Shown here in pieces: positions 11,515-20,554 of a stretch of 64,000 nt of DNA. The position numbers and the translations under genes are program-made. How positions within the stretch are numbered: position 1 is the stretch's first letter; each line of letters starts with the position of its first letter. Below the pieces are notes generated by a model. That model had not been told where the DNA came from. It did no database searches and saw nothing but the letters and a program-made list of their open reading frames with translations. The DNA is from Devosia sp. MC521 (GTDB taxonomy: Bacteria > Pseudomonadota > Alphaproteobacteria > Rhizobiales > Devosiaceae), in the NCBI RefSeq assembly GCF_014127105.1, contig NZ_CP059902.1:591001-655000 (forward strand), written 5' to 3'.

Positions 11515-12288
11515 TTGCAGCAGTCGACCTTTTTACGCGTCGAAGGTGTCAGTGTTCGCTTTGGTGGCATCAATGCGCTCACTGATGTTTCGCTGAACGT
11601 GCCTAAGAACCGTGTCACCTCGGTGATCGGTCCGAATGGCGCCGGTAAGACGACACTTTTTAACGCGATCTCCGGCTTTTATCCGGTGGCAAGCGGCACC
11701 ATTGAGTTCATGAACAATGATCTCGTGAGTAAGCCAGCCAGCGCTCGCGCCCATTTGGGTATTTCTCGGACATTTCAGAACCTTGCGCTGTTTCCCGGCA
11801 TGAGCGTTTTGGAGAATATCAAGCTAGGCGTACACCCCCACCTCAAGGCGGGATTGTTCGCGGGCTTGGTCTATTTCGGGAAGGCGCGTCGCGAGGAAAT
11901 TGAAGCGACCCGCCAGATCGATGAGAGCGTGTTGGACATGCTCGATATTCGCGAATACCGCGATAAAGCCGTGTCGGGGCTTCCCTATGGCGTGCTCAAG
12001 CGCATTGAGCTGGCACGCGCACTGGTGATGAAACCAAGCCTATTGCTGCTCGATGAGCCTTTTGCCGGGATGAACCATACCGACAAGAGCCAGATGGCAG
12101 TCCATATCCGCCGTATCATCGACAATACCGATGTCACCGCTTTGCTGATCGACCACCACATGGATTCGGTCATGGCCATGTCGGACCAGATCACCGTGCT
12201 CAATTTCGGCAAGGTGATTGCCGCTGGCACGCCAGACGAGGTTCGTCGCGACAAGGCTGTTATCGACGCCTATTTGGGACAGGACTAA
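11515..12288 (+). CDS. livG: Branched-chain-type ABC transporter ATPase (LivG-like)
   Basis: 257 aa starting at a TTG with CAGGGGGAA seven bases upstream. Walker A GPNGAGKTTLF (about residue 38), the Q-loop segment ISRTFQNLALFPGMSVLENI, the LivG-variant signature GLPYGVLKRIELARAL and Walker B LLLLDEPFAGMN are all present. It is one of two cytosolic ATPases (the other at 15601) powering an importer of the HAAT family, used for amino acids and also for many organic acids and aromatics. It is first gene of a five-gene operon in order livG-livH-livM-binding protein-livF. Neighbouring CoA-catabolic genes suggest a carboxylate substrate. Confidence 0.93.
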   Translation: MQQSTFLRVEGVSVRFGGINALTDVSLNVPKNRVTSVIGPNGAGKTTLFNAISGFYPVASGTIEFMNNDLVSKPASARAHLGISRTFQNLALFPGMSVLENIKLGVHPHLKAGLFAGLVYFGKARREEIEATRQIDESVLDMLDIREYRDKAVSGLPYGVLKRIELARALVMKPSLLLLDEPFAGMNHTDKSQMAVHIRRIIDNTDVTALLIDHHMDSVMAMSDQITVLNFGKVIAAGTPDEVRRDKAVIDAYLGQD

Positions 12289-12296
12289 GCCCTGCC

Positions 12297-13169
12297 ATGC
12301 TAGAACTTCTCGAAATCTCTATTCTCGGCTTGGCGTCAGGTTCGGTTTACATACTGATCGCGCTGGCCTTTGTGCTGGTCTATAAGGCTACCAATGTCTT
12401 CAATTTCGCCACAGGCGAAATGATGATGGCGGGCACGTATTACTTCTATTTCTTCGACGTGCAGCTTGGCTTTGGCTGGCTTGCTGCCCTGCCGATGGCG
12501 CTGCTTGGCGCGGCGATTACGGCGGTGATTATTGAGCGTTTGGCGACGCGCCCCTTGCTCGGTCGCCCGCCCGTCGTTTTGATCATGGTGACTTTCGGCG
12601 TGTCGAGCATTATGCGCGGCCTCGCCCAGCTCACCTGGGGGCCAGACGCCCGCGAGATGACTGAACTGCTGCCGCGTCAGCCTCTGTTTCTGGGCGATCT
12701 GCTTATTCCCGGTCGCCTGGTTTGGACGGCAGGGATCGTCGCTGTCATCTCCATCGGCTTTATTCTCTACTACCGCTATTCGCGCGCCGGCACCGCTATC
12801 CGGGCCGCTTCGGCCGATCAGGTAACAGCGGAAAGCGTGGGTATCGATATTCGCGGTGTTTTCCGTCTGGCATGGATCTTTGCCGGTGTGTTCGCGGCAA
12901 CTGCGGGCATTGTCACCGCCTCGGTGAACGGGGTGACCCCACAAATGGGTTCGATCGCCATGAACGTTCTGGCGGTGGTGATGCTGGCTGGCATGACCAG
13001 TGTTGGTGGCGTGGTTATCGCTGGCCTTATCGTGGGTTGGCTTGAGTTTGTCGTGGGTTGGTATCTCGGCTCGTCCTGGCAGAGCTTTGTGCCCTACCTG
13101 CTCGTGCTCGTTGTGATGATGGTCAAGCCCAATGGTCTTTTTGGTGAACAGCGGGTGGAAAGAATATGA
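12297..13169 (+). CDS. livH: Branched-chain-type ABC transporter permease (LivH-like)
   Basis: 290 aa with eight or so membrane segments. It begins LEISILGLASGSVYILIALA, the usual LivH start, followed by KATNVFNFATGEMMMAGTYY, the family-conserved loop. The EAA-type region GVFAATAGIVTASVNGVTPQ precedes the C-terminal helices. It forms the membrane channel with the LivM-like subunit. Eight bases separate it from livG, and its stop overlaps livM in ATGA. Confidence 0.93.
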   Translation: MLELLEISILGLASGSVYILIALAFVLVYKATNVFNFATGEMMMAGTYYFYFFDVQLGFGWLAALPMALLGAAITAVIIERLATRPLLGRPPVVLIMVTFGVSSIMRGLAQLTWGPDAREMTELLPRQPLFLGDLLIPGRLVWTAGIVAVISIGFILYYRYSRAGTAIRAASADQVTAESVGIDIRGVFRLAWIFAGVFAATAGIVTASVNGVTPQMGSIAMNVLAVVMLAGMTSVGGVVIAGLIVGWLEFVVGWYLGSSWQSFVPYLLVLVVMMVKPNGLFGEQRVERI

Positions 13170-14212
13170 GCTCGGTTACAAGTTCTGCGGGCGCTGGCGC
13201 TACCACGCAATCTGTTTGGCGCGCCAATGCCGGTGAAATCATAAGCTGGATTGCCTTTGCTGCTATTCTGCTGCTTCTTCCGACGCTGGGCTCGGTTTAT
13301 CTGACCTATATGGCGTGTCTGGTGGCCATAAATGTGCTGGCAACCGTTGGCCTGAACATCACTGTTGGTTACGGCGGACTGATGTCCATCGGCCACTCGG
13401 CCTTCCTGGGCGTTGGCGCTTATGCCAGCGCGCTGGCAACCATTCACTTGGGCACGCCGCTGTGGCTCTCGGTGATCATTGGCGCTGTGTCCGGCTTTGC
13501 CGTGGGTGTGGTTTTTGCGATACCGGCGCTGCGCATCAAGGGCGTTTACCTCGCTGTGGCGACGCTGGCGGCACAGTTTACGCTGAGCTTTATCTTCCAG
13601 CAGTGGACGGCTGTGACCGGGGGCGACCGCGGGTTGAGCCTGCCCGCGACCGATATCTTCGGTATGGGCGATCTGGGCATGTATCTCTTCGTCGCTTTTG
13701 TGACCTTCTTTGGTTGCTTGGGCGCACGGAACCTATTCCGCACCCGCCTTGGGCGCACCATTATTGCCGTGCGTGAACGCGATTATGCTGCGCAGGTTTT
13801 GGGCATCAATGTCGTCTATACTAAGCTTTTGGCTTTTGGCCTGGGCGCGGCTTATGCCGGGGCGGCAGGGGCGCTGCTCGCTGCCTTCCTGCGTCTCGTG
13901 AACCCAGAGCAGTTCACCCTTTTGGTCTCGGTCTTCTTCCTTGCGGCTGTGATTGTGGGTGGTCGTGCCTCGATCATTGGTTCGATCTTGGGCGCGATCT
14001 TTATGACGCTGGCCCCAGAGCTACTGCAGCACGCCATTGAGGTCATCGGCCCTGAAGGGCTCGACATGGCGCGCTATTCCTCGCCACTGCGCGAAATTCT
14101 GTTCGGTCTGATGATCGTGCTCTTCCTCGTCTTCGAACCACGCGGGCTCGTGGGGATCGTGGAGCGGTTGATGGGCAAGACCCAGGCTGTTGAGGCCACG
14201 ACAGGCCACTAA
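13166..14212 (+). CDS. livM: Branched-chain-type ABC transporter permease (LivM-like)
   Basis: 348 aa, polytopic. LivM hallmarks are the GLNITVGYGGLMSIGHSAFLG segment (GLNITVGYGGLMSIGHSAF shown) and the conserved RIKGVYLAVATLAAQ and AVRERDYAAQVLGINVVYTK loops. The N-terminal 35 residues are polar and rich in Ser and Thr before the first helix. ATG overlaps the livH stop. It pairs with LivH to form the translocation pore. No unusual feature apart from the short polar leader. Confidence 0.93.
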   Translation: MSSVTSSAGAGATTQSVWRANAGEIISWIAFAAILLLLPTLGSVYLTYMACLVAINVLATVGLNITVGYGGLMSIGHSAFLGVGAYASALATIHLGTPLWLSVIIGAVSGFAVGVVFAIPALRIKGVYLAVATLAAQFTLSFIFQQWTAVTGGDRGLSLPATDIFGMGDLGMYLFVAFVTFFGCLGARNLFRTRLGRTIIAVRERDYAAQVLGINVVYTKLLAFGLGAAYAGAAGALLAAFLRLVNPEQFTLLVSVFFLAAVIVGGRASIIGSILGAIFMTLAPELLQHAIEVIGPEGLDMARYSSPLREILFGLMIVLFLVFEPRGLVGIVERLMGKTQAVEATTGH

Positions 14213-14321
14213 GCATCGGCTTCGGCAACAGCCGTGGCCTAGCCTACCCAGAGCGCACATCTGCATCAGAACTTTTGGCGCTCTGGCTCACGCAAGACGA
14301 TCTCTGGAGGAGAAGTTTACA

Positions 14322-15527
14322 ATGAAAACCATGTCCCGCCGTTTGATGATGGGTCTGTCGGTTTCGGCCATTGCACTGGGTTCGGTGCTACCAAGCATGG
14401 CGGCTGAGCCGTTGAAATTCTGGATCCCGCTGGCGCTGAGCGGCCCGATCGCTGTGACCGGTCAGGCCCAGCAAGTGGGTTGGCAGCACGCTGTTGATTG
14501 GATCAACAAGGAAGGCGGCATTGGTGGCCGTCCGGTGGAAGTGTCGTTCTATGACGACGAATATAAGGTCGAGCTGGGCGTTGCTGGCTTTAAGAAGGCC
14601 GTTGCCGATGGCGACGTTGTTTTCACTGGCGGCAATGGCACCTCGTTCATCCGTGCGATTTCCCCGGAGAACAACGAGACCTATAAGGTGCTCATGGCTG
14701 GCACCTCGGGCGTTTCCGAGCTCGTGAACACCGAAGACTTCAAATACCACTTCCTAGCAGGCACCAATTATTCTGACCAAGTCGGGCAGCTGCTGAACTA
14801 CATCAAGGCCACCCATAAGGGTGACGCTCCAGCCCGCATCGCTTTCATCTATTCGGGCACTGAATTTGGTCGCGATCCGCTCGAATATATGCGCACCAAG
14901 GCCGCCGAGTTGGGCATTGAAGTTGCCATGGAGTTCGAGACCAAGCTGGTAGAGGTCGACGTGACCGGGGCAGCTGTGAAGCTGCGCAATGCCAAGCCGG
15001 AATACACCATTTTCCACGGCTATGCAGAAAACGTCTGGCCAGAAATCGTCCGCCTTTCCAAGGACTACGGCATCGACACCCAGTTCATGGGAACGCTCTT
15101 TGGTTCGCACCCAGAAGTAGTGGCAACTGTTGGTGATGCGGCCAATAACTATCTCGGCGCGATCTCGGTGAACCTCTTGGTTGAGGACACCGACACCCCG
15201 ATGATGAACACCATCGCGGACTATCTCAAGACCTGGGATGCCAAGCCATACACCGGCTACGCCAACGTTGGTTACATGCAGAGCTGGGCAGCAGCACTCG
15301 TGCTGCGCGAAGCCATTGGCAATGCGATGGAGAAGGATCTCGAGCTGAACGGCGAGAATCTGATTGCTGAAATCAACGCCATTCAAGACCTCGACACCGG
15401 TGGTGTGTTCGGCACTCCGATCCACTTCGAGGGCCAGCGCGTCCCCTATGGCGTGATTTACCGCTACAATGTCGAAGACGGCAAGCTGGTGGTGCGCGAG
15501 GAAACCGCTTGGTCTGAAGTCGAATAA
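14322..15527 (+). CDS. Periplasmic substrate-binding protein of the branched-chain-type ABC importer
   Basis: 401 aa from the ATG at 14322, preceded by TGGAGGAGAA; longer frames upstream overlap livM and lack a ribosome site. The signal peptide is MKTMSRRLMMGLSVSAIALG followed by a cut near SMAAEP. The mature protein is a type I periplasmic-binding fold (Peripla_BP_6): FWIPLALSGPIAVTGQAQQ at the start, FTGGNGTSFIRAI in lobe 1 and IAFIYSGTEFGRDPLEY at the hinge. Placement between livM and livF is normal. A short hairpin follows the gene at 15549-15567, often seen after highly expressed binding proteins. The ligand is unknown; neighbours argue for an organic acid rather than leucine. Confidence 0.92.
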   Translation: MKTMSRRLMMGLSVSAIALGSVLPSMAAEPLKFWIPLALSGPIAVTGQAQQVGWQHAVDWINKEGGIGGRPVEVSFYDDEYKVELGVAGFKKAVADGDVVFTGGNGTSFIRAISPENNETYKVLMAGTSGVSELVNTEDFKYHFLAGTNYSDQVGQLLNYIKATHKGDAPARIAFIYSGTEFGRDPLEYMRTKAAELGIEVAMEFETKLVEVDVTGAAVKLRNAKPEYTIFHGYAENVWPEIVRLSKDYGIDTQFMGTLFGSHPEVVATVGDAANNYLGAISVNLLVEDTDTPMMNTIADYLKTWDAKPYTGYANVGYMQSWAAALVLREAIGNAMEKDLELNGENLIAEINAIQDLDTGGVFGTPIHFEGQRVPYGVIYRYNVEDGKLVVREETAWSEVE

Positions 15528-15548
15528 ATCGACACCAAAGCCTCGGAT

Positions 15549-15567
15549 CGACCCTTAATCAGGGTCG
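15549..15567 (+). terminator. Intercistronic hairpin between binding protein and livF-like gene
   Basis: CGACCCT-TAATC-AGGGTCG, a perfect seven-base stem, with no run of T after it. Probably a partial attenuator or mRNA stabiliser rather than a full terminator. Confidence 0.4.
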
Positions 15568-15600
15568 GTCCTCACATTACTCCAAAAGACGGAATTTGCG

Positions 15601-16338
15601 ATGACGGCTGCTCTTGAAGTGAGCAATCTGACCGTAACCTACGGCGCGGCGATCATCGGGCTTGAAGATGTATCGATGAGCGTGCCTGAGGGCGGCATTG
15701 TGGCTCTGCTTGGCGCCAATGGCGCGGGCAAATCCACCATGCTCAAGGCGATCTCAGGCCTGCTGCAGTTCGAAAACGGGCGCGCGACGCCTGGTGCGAT
15801 ACGCTACCGTGGCAAGGATATGACGTCTGCGCCCTCTTATAAGCGCGCACGGGACGGCATTTTGCATGTTCGAGAAGGTCGTTATGTCTTCACCAATCTG
15901 ACCGTGGAGGAAAATCTCGACGCGGCGGCATTTGCGCGCGACACAAATCAGCCGGGCGCAAAGCGCAATCACGACGAGATTTACCACTATTTTCCGCAAT
16001 TGGCGGCGCGCAAATCTGGGTTTGCAGGCTTCCTCTCGGGTGGTGAGCAGCAGATGCTGGCCATTGGTCGTGCGCTTTATGCGCGTCCAAAGCTGTTGAT
16101 GGTGGACGAGGCCTCGATGGGGCTAGCGCCAAAGATTGCAGCGGAAATCTTCCAGATTTTGGCCAAGATCAATCAAGAGCAGAAGCTCTCCATTTTGGTG
16201 GTGGAGCAGAATGTTGGCCTGGCGCTGCAATATGCCTCTTACGGCTATGTGCTTGAAAGCGGGCGCATTGTGCAGCATGGGTCATCAGACCAGCTGCTGG
16301 ATCGTGATGAGCTGTCCAAGCGCTATCTTGGGGGATAG
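15601..16338 (+). CDS. livF: Branched-chain-type ABC transporter ATPase (LivF-like)
   Basis: 245 aa with a complete ATPase: Walker A LLGANGAGKSTMLKAISG, Q-loop region HVREGRYVFTNLTVEENL, signature FLSGGEQQMLAIGRAL, Walker B LLMVDEASMGLAP and the switch His position represented by VVEQNVGLAL. The HVREGR and VVEQN features separate LivF from LivG. Last gene of the importer operon. A 12-bp hairpin 54 bases downstream probably ends transcription. Confidence 0.93.
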   Translation: MTAALEVSNLTVTYGAAIIGLEDVSMSVPEGGIVALLGANGAGKSTMLKAISGLLQFENGRATPGAIRYRGKDMTSAPSYKRARDGILHVREGRYVFTNLTVEENLDAAAFARDTNQPGAKRNHDEIYHYFPQLAARKSGFAGFLSGGEQQMLAIGRALYARPKLLMVDEASMGLAPKIAAEIFQILAKINQEQKLSILVVEQNVGLALQYASYGYVLESGRIVQHGSSDQLLDRDELSKRYLGG

Positions 16339-16391
16339 TTTGTTGCCACGCTATGTGGCGACAGTGACTTAGCGAGCATCGAATAGAGAAC

Positions 16392-16419
16392 TCCCGGCCC
16401 ATAGATTTATGGGCCGGGA
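16392..16419. terminator. Bidirectional hairpin between livF-like gene and crotonase gene
   Basis: Perfect 12-bp stem TCCCGGCCCATA with its complement, GATT loop, between convergent genes. Short T/A runs flank it weakly on both sides, so it may serve both directions. Confidence 0.65.
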
Positions 16420-16450
16420 ATTTGTATGTGCGTCTTGTCGTTCGGGCTTC

Positions 16451-17224
16451 TCAGCGGCTCTTGAATTCGGGTGCGCGCTTTTCAACAAAGGCGCGTTGGG
16501 CTTCCTTGGCGTCTTCGGTTTTGGAGAGGGCGACGGTGAGTGTTTGCTCGTAGCGGTAGGCGTCGCGGACGGGCATTTCTTTGACGTTGATGAAGCCCTG
16601 CTTGGCCGCCTGAATGGCGAGGGGGCTCTTGGCGGCGATTTCGCGGGCGTAGACCATGGCTTCTTCAAGCAAGCGCTCGCTAGGCACAACGGCTTCAGCA
16701 ACGCCGAGGCGATACAGCTCGGATGCTGGATAGGTGCGGCCGGTGAGGTACATGGCGCGGGCGCGGGAGCGGCCGAAGTGCTCGGAGATGAAGGCAGTGC
16801 CGCCCGCTAGGCCAACGTTGACCTCTGGCATCTGGAAGCTGGCGGTTTCGGCAGCGATCATAATATCGCAGCAGAGGGCGAGGACGAACCCCGCGCCGAT
16901 CATCGGGCCGTTGACAGCGGCGATGACAGGCTTGGGGCAATCGGCAACGACGTCGAAGAAATTACGAACGATGCGGTTGTTGCGCGCGTAGTCGCCAGCT
17001 CCGGCGGCGATGCCAACGCGCTCCTTGATATCCGCACCGGCGGAGAAGACGCGGCCATTGGCGGTGAGGATGATGGCGCGGACTTCGTCAAGCTCGCCGA
17101 GGGTTTCAAAGATGGTGATCAGCTCTTCGCGCATAGGCCCGTTTTGAGCGTTCACAGGCGGACGGTTGATAGTGACAGTTGCGATAAATTCCGCAATCTC
17201 AACGGTGTAGAACTGGTAGCTCAT
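16451..17224 (-). CDS. Enoyl-CoA hydratase/isomerase family protein
   Basis: 257 aa, standard crotonase length. The oxyanion-hole segments are FSAGADIKERVG (about residue 65) and NGPMIGAGFVLALCCD (about 105). The Glu equivalent to rat ECH Glu164 is kept in MPEVNVGLAGG. The equivalent of Glu144, normally in GGGCE, is Val here (GAGFVLALCCD), so a simple hydratase mechanism is less certain; isomerase, hydrolase or lyase chemistry is possible within the family. It is encoded 21 bases downstream of tctA on the same strand, so it is probably co-transcribed with tctB-tctA and linked to the imported acid's CoA ester. Confidence 0.88.
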   Translation of the reverse strand: MSYQFYTVEIAEFIATVTINRPPVNAQNGPMREELITIFETLGELDEVRAIILTANGRVFSAGADIKERVGIAAGAGDYARNNRIVRNFFDVVADCPKPVIAAVNGPMIGAGFVLALCCDIMIAAETASFQMPEVNVGLAGGTAFISEHFGRSRARAMYLTGRTYPASELYRLGVAEAVVPSERLLEEAMVYAREIAAKSPLAIQAAKQGFINVKEMPVRDAYRYEQTLTVALSKTEDAKEAQRAFVEKRAPEFKSR

Positions 17225-17245
17225 GTTTTATATCTCGCTTTGCGA

Positions 17246-18745
17246 TCAGGACTGTTTGCTGCGTTGGGAGCGGAATGCGGAGGCAATGCTCCAAAACAAA
17301 AGGATGGCGCAGAGGATGACCACGACCTTCGTGATGCCGCTGTCGAAGAAGGTGGTGAAGCTGCCCTTGGAGAAGAGCATGGCGCGACGGAAGTGTTCTT
17401 CCATCAAGGGACCAAGCACGAAACCGAGCAGCAGCGGCGCGGCGGGGAGGTGCAGCACGCGCAACAGCCAACCAAGCGCGCCGAAGAACAGCACGATGCC
17501 AATGTCGAAGATCGAGTTGCTGACGGTGTAGGTGCCGATGGCGACGAAGACGAGAATTGATGGGTAGAGCAGGTGGTAGGGGATCATCAGCATCCGTACC
17601 CAAACCCCAATGAGCGGGATGTTGAGGAAGACGAGGATGACGTTGCCGATCCAGAAGCTCATGATGAGGCCCCAGAAGACCTGCGGCTGATCATTGATCA
17701 GGCCGGGGCCGGGCTGGATGCCGTGGATCATCAATACGCCGAGCATGAGCGCCATGGAGGCGCTGCCGGGGACGCCGAGGGCGAGTGTCGGGATGAAGGA
17801 GGTCATCTCGGCGGAGTTGTCGGCGGATTCTGGCGCCATAATGCCTTCCACAGCACCCTTGCCGAAACGCACAGGCGTTTTGGAAACGCGCTTTTCGAGC
17901 GCGTAGGAGAGGAAGGAGGCAACCGACGGGCCGGTGCCGGGGAGGGTTCCGAAGAAGGCGCCGACTGAAGAGCCGCGCAGCATGGGGAACCAAGAGCGAC
18001 GCAGGTCGTCTCGGGTCGGCTTCATGGCCTTAAAGCTGGCAGATTTGCGGTCGATGTCGCCCGCTTTGATTTTGCCAATGCTGGAGATGACCTCGGCGAT
18101 GCCGAAAAGGCCCATGGCGAGGGGGACGAGCCCAATGCCCTCGTATAGCTCAAGCATGTCGAAGGTATAGAGCGGGGTGCCTGTATAGACGTCGGCGCCA
18201 ACGGTGCCAAAGATCATGCCCACGATAACCATCGCCAGGCCTTTTAGGGCTGAGCCATCCGAAATAGCGGAGGCGGCGATCAGGCCCAGTGCCATGAGGG
18301 TGAAATACTCTGCGGGACCAAAAGCGAGAGCCCATTTGGCGATGATGGGAGTAAAGCCCATCAAGAGGACAATGCCGACTGTGCCGCCGACAAAGGATGC
18401 CAAGGTCGTGAGGAGAAGCGCGACGCCAGCGCGGCCTTGGCGGGCCATCGGATAGCCGTCGAGGCAGGTAACGGCGTTGGCCGGGGTGCCGGGAATGTTG
18501 AGCAGGATGGAGGCAGTTCGCCCGCCGTAGCCGGTGCCGTACCAAATGCCCGCGAGCATGATGAGGGCGGTTTCTGGCGCCATGTAGAACGAGAGCGGGA
18601 AAAGCATGGCCATGGATGCCATGGTGCCGACGCCGGGGATGACGCCGACGATCATGCCGATGACGACACCAAGAGTGCAATAAAGCAGGTTGGTGGTGGT
18701 GAGGGCTGTCGCCAGACCCAAGCTGATGTTGGAAATGAGGTCCAT
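17246..18745 (-). CDS. tctA: TTT transporter large membrane subunit, TctA family (system 1)
   Basis: 499 aa from the ATG at 18745, which overlaps the tctB stop in TAATG; an upstream start would lie inside tctB. About twelve membrane segments. Family-conserved stretches include GVIPGVGTMASMAMLFPLSF near residue 45, GRTASILLNIPGTPANAVTC near 75 and FFGTLPGTGPSVASFLSYA near 250. With TctB and a periplasmic TctC it forms a sodium- or proton-driven tripartite tricarboxylate transporter for organic acids. Co-transcribed with tctB upstream and a crotonase downstream; divergent from its tctC. Confidence 0.94.
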   Translation of the reverse strand: MDLISNISLGLATALTTTNLLYCTLGVVIGMIVGVIPGVGTMASMAMLFPLSFYMAPETALIMLAGIWYGTGYGGRTASILLNIPGTPANAVTCLDGYPMARQGRAGVALLLTTLASFVGGTVGIVLLMGFTPIIAKWALAFGPAEYFTLMALGLIAASAISDGSALKGLAMVIVGMIFGTVGADVYTGTPLYTFDMLELYEGIGLVPLAMGLFGIAEVISSIGKIKAGDIDRKSASFKAMKPTRDDLRRSWFPMLRGSSVGAFFGTLPGTGPSVASFLSYALEKRVSKTPVRFGKGAVEGIMAPESADNSAEMTSFIPTLALGVPGSASMALMLGVLMIHGIQPGPGLINDQPQVFWGLIMSFWIGNVILVFLNIPLIGVWVRMLMIPYHLLYPSILVFVAIGTYTVSNSIFDIGIVLFFGALGWLLRVLHLPAAPLLLGFVLGPLMEEHFRRAMLFSKGSFTTFFDSGITKVVVILCAILLFWSIASAFRSQRSKQS

Positions 18746-19233
18746 TAGAGGGGCCACTTCAGCATGATAAGGGGGAGGCTCAGCGCCTGTTTGAACAGCA
18801 GCCAGACAAAAGCGGAGAGGACTGCGGCGATGATCGCTGGCGTGAGTTTCCAGTCGCGGCCCGGTTCGGCCAACACCGCGGTGTAGGTCAGAGCAAAGAG
18901 CGCGGGGATGGTGCCGAAGAGCGGCAGGACGAGCGCAAAGGCCACAAGGCTCAGCAGCACAAAAAGACCAGCACGGAGCGAGCTGGGTTCGTCGGATGCG
19001 TCGTCCGAAGTGTACGCGGGTGCGGGTTGGGCGGTGCGCAATTGCTTAATGGCGGGCAGGAGCAGCACGGCGCCGATGACCGCGAGTATGGTTCCCAGAC
19101 CAAGCGGGAAGGCACCAGGACCGATGCGGCGCATAGTGCCCATGTCGTAGTTGAAAAGGGCCCAGCCTCCAAAGGCGAGCCCCGTGCCTATGAACAGCAT
19201 GGCTGTCACAAGCTCGCGGTTAACGTCGCGCAA
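18745..19233 (-). CDS. tctB: TTT transporter small membrane subunit, TctB family (system 1)
   Basis: 162 aa with four predicted membrane segments: LVTAMLFIGTGLAFGGWALF, a second around FPLGLGTILAVIGAVLLLPA, then a polar loop with acidic and Ser residues, and two closing helices. The RRIGPGAFPLGLG motif is typical of TctB. First gene of the minus-strand tctB-tctA-crotonase operon, facing tctC across a 186-base divergent region. Confidence 0.9.
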   Translation of the reverse strand: MRDVNRELVTAMLFIGTGLAFGGWALFNYDMGTMRRIGPGAFPLGLGTILAVIGAVLLLPAIKQLRTAQPAPAYTSDDASDEPSSLRAGLFVLLSLVAFALVLPLFGTIPALFALTYTAVLAEPGRDWKLTPAIIAAVLSAFVWLLFKQALSLPLIMLKWPL

Positions 19234-19330
19234 AGTGTCCTCCTTCGGCGCGGAATAGACGGCGCCGTTTTTGGGAACACTTGTCCGACTTGCAGTCTTG
19301 GCAGAGCAATCACCAGCTCTGCGTAGATGC

Positions 19331-19347
19331 TTTGCAGATTATGAAAA
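19331..19347. promoter_or_regulatory. Candidate operator TTTGCA-N5-TGAAAA between tctB and tctC
   Basis: TTTGCAGATTATGAAAA in the divergent region. The two arms are complementary at five of six positions (TTTGCA against TGAAAA, ideal TGCAAA). It shares GATTA and both arms with the site at 30599. Confidence 0.45.
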
Positions 19348-19419
19348 CTTGAGTGTCGAAAACATGGGTTAGTCCTAATCACGTCCGGGCGAAAAGACCC
19401 GAGAGGAGGACATCCCTTA

Positions 19420-20382
19420 ATGTTGAAGACCCTTACAGCTCTCAGCTTGGCTGCCGTTTTTGCGCTTCCGACAGCGGCATTTGCCCAGTTTCCAGATCGT
19501 CCGATCAAGCTGATTGTACCGTTTGCAGCTGGCGGCGGTTCGGACACGGTTGCCCGTATTTATGCGCCAGAATTGGCCAAGGCTCTGGGGCAAAACGTTG
19601 TCGTTGAGAACATCGCGGGTGCTGGTGGTTCGGTTGGCGCAGCTGCTGGCGCCGCAGCGACGCCAGACGGATACACCCTTCTGATGGCAACGCCATCGAC
19701 CCAGATTACTGGCCCGCTACTGCAGTCGAACCTGCCATATGATCCAGACACGGCCTTCGAGGTTCTGGGCACGATCTTTGACTCGCCGAACCTACTGGTA
19801 GTTCCGGCGGACTCGCCGTTCCAGAGCATTGAGGACTTGGTCGCAGCCGCTAAGGATGCTCCGGGCGATATGACCTACGCCAGCCCCGGCGTTGGTTCGA
19901 GCGCGCATATGGCGTCCGAGCTGTTTAAGCTGATGACCGACGTTGAAGTTGAGCACATCCCCTATAAAGGGACGGGTGAATCCCTGCCTGACGTAATTGC
20001 AGGCCGTGTGGATTGGTCGATCGACTCAATGACCTCGATGCTGGCTTATGTTCGCACCGGGGAACTGCGCGCATTGGGCGTTTCGAGCCTTGCGAGTGAT
20101 CCGCTGGTTCCTGAAATCGCCCCCATTGCAGACGTGGTCGAAGGCTTCTCAGCCACTGCTGTGAACTACTTTGTTGCCCCAGCGGCTACCCCACAAGACG
20201 TCGTCGCGCGTCTGCGTGAAGCGCACAATGAGGCAGTCAATTCGCCTGAGCTAGAAAAACGCCTCAACGATCTCGGCATTACGCTGGTGCGGATGACCCC
20301 AGATGAGCTCGACGCTAAGATCACCAATGATCGCGCCAAGTGGGGCGAGGTGATCGAGAAGGCTGGTATCCCTGTGCAATAA
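19420..20382 (+). CDS. tctC: TTT transporter periplasmic binding protein, TctC/Bug family (system 1)
   Basis: 320 aa, usual length. Signal peptide MLKTLTALSLAAVFALPTAA with a cut near AFAQ. The mature protein starts FPDRPIKLIVPFAAGGGSDT, the Bug-family ligand loop, and later has GAAATPDGYTLLMATPS and HIPYKGTGESLPDVIAGRVD. GAGAGGAGGACA lies upstream of the ATG. It binds a carboxylate and delivers it to TctAB encoded divergently. The gene stands alone or runs into the second tctC, 172 bases on. Confidence 0.93.
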   Translation: MLKTLTALSLAAVFALPTAAFAQFPDRPIKLIVPFAAGGGSDTVARIYAPELAKALGQNVVVENIAGAGGSVGAAAGAAATPDGYTLLMATPSTQITGPLLQSNLPYDPDTAFEVLGTIFDSPNLLVVPADSPFQSIEDLVAAAKDAPGDMTYASPGVGSSAHMASELFKLMTDVEVEHIPYKGTGESLPDVIAGRVDWSIDSMTSMLAYVRTGELRALGVSSLASDPLVPEIAPIADVVEGFSATAVNYFVAPAATPQDVVARLREAHNEAVNSPELEKRLNDLGITLVRMTPDELDAKITNDRAKWGEVIEKAGIPVQ

Positions 20383-20455
20383 GCGCAGCCTGGGCGTCCG
20401 GTGTGCACAAGCCGGAGGCTCAAATTTTCCATCGAACCGCCAATTTAGGTCCGAC

Positions 20456-20493
20456 TTTGCAAATTCCATGAAGATGTTTGCCGGTTTTTGTGC
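20456..20493. promoter_or_regulatory. Degenerate tandem TTTGC sites upstream of second tctC
   Basis: TTTGCA at 20456 and TTTGCC at 20477, 21 bases apart, 60-100 bases before the second tctC. Second half-sites are poor. Listed because the spacing copies that of the 11397/11419 pair. Confidence 0.3.
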
Positions 20494-20554
20494 GTTGAGG
20501 CTTTCCTGAATGCCAATAGGTTCAGGGAAATAATAAAAATCCTGAGGAGGAATT

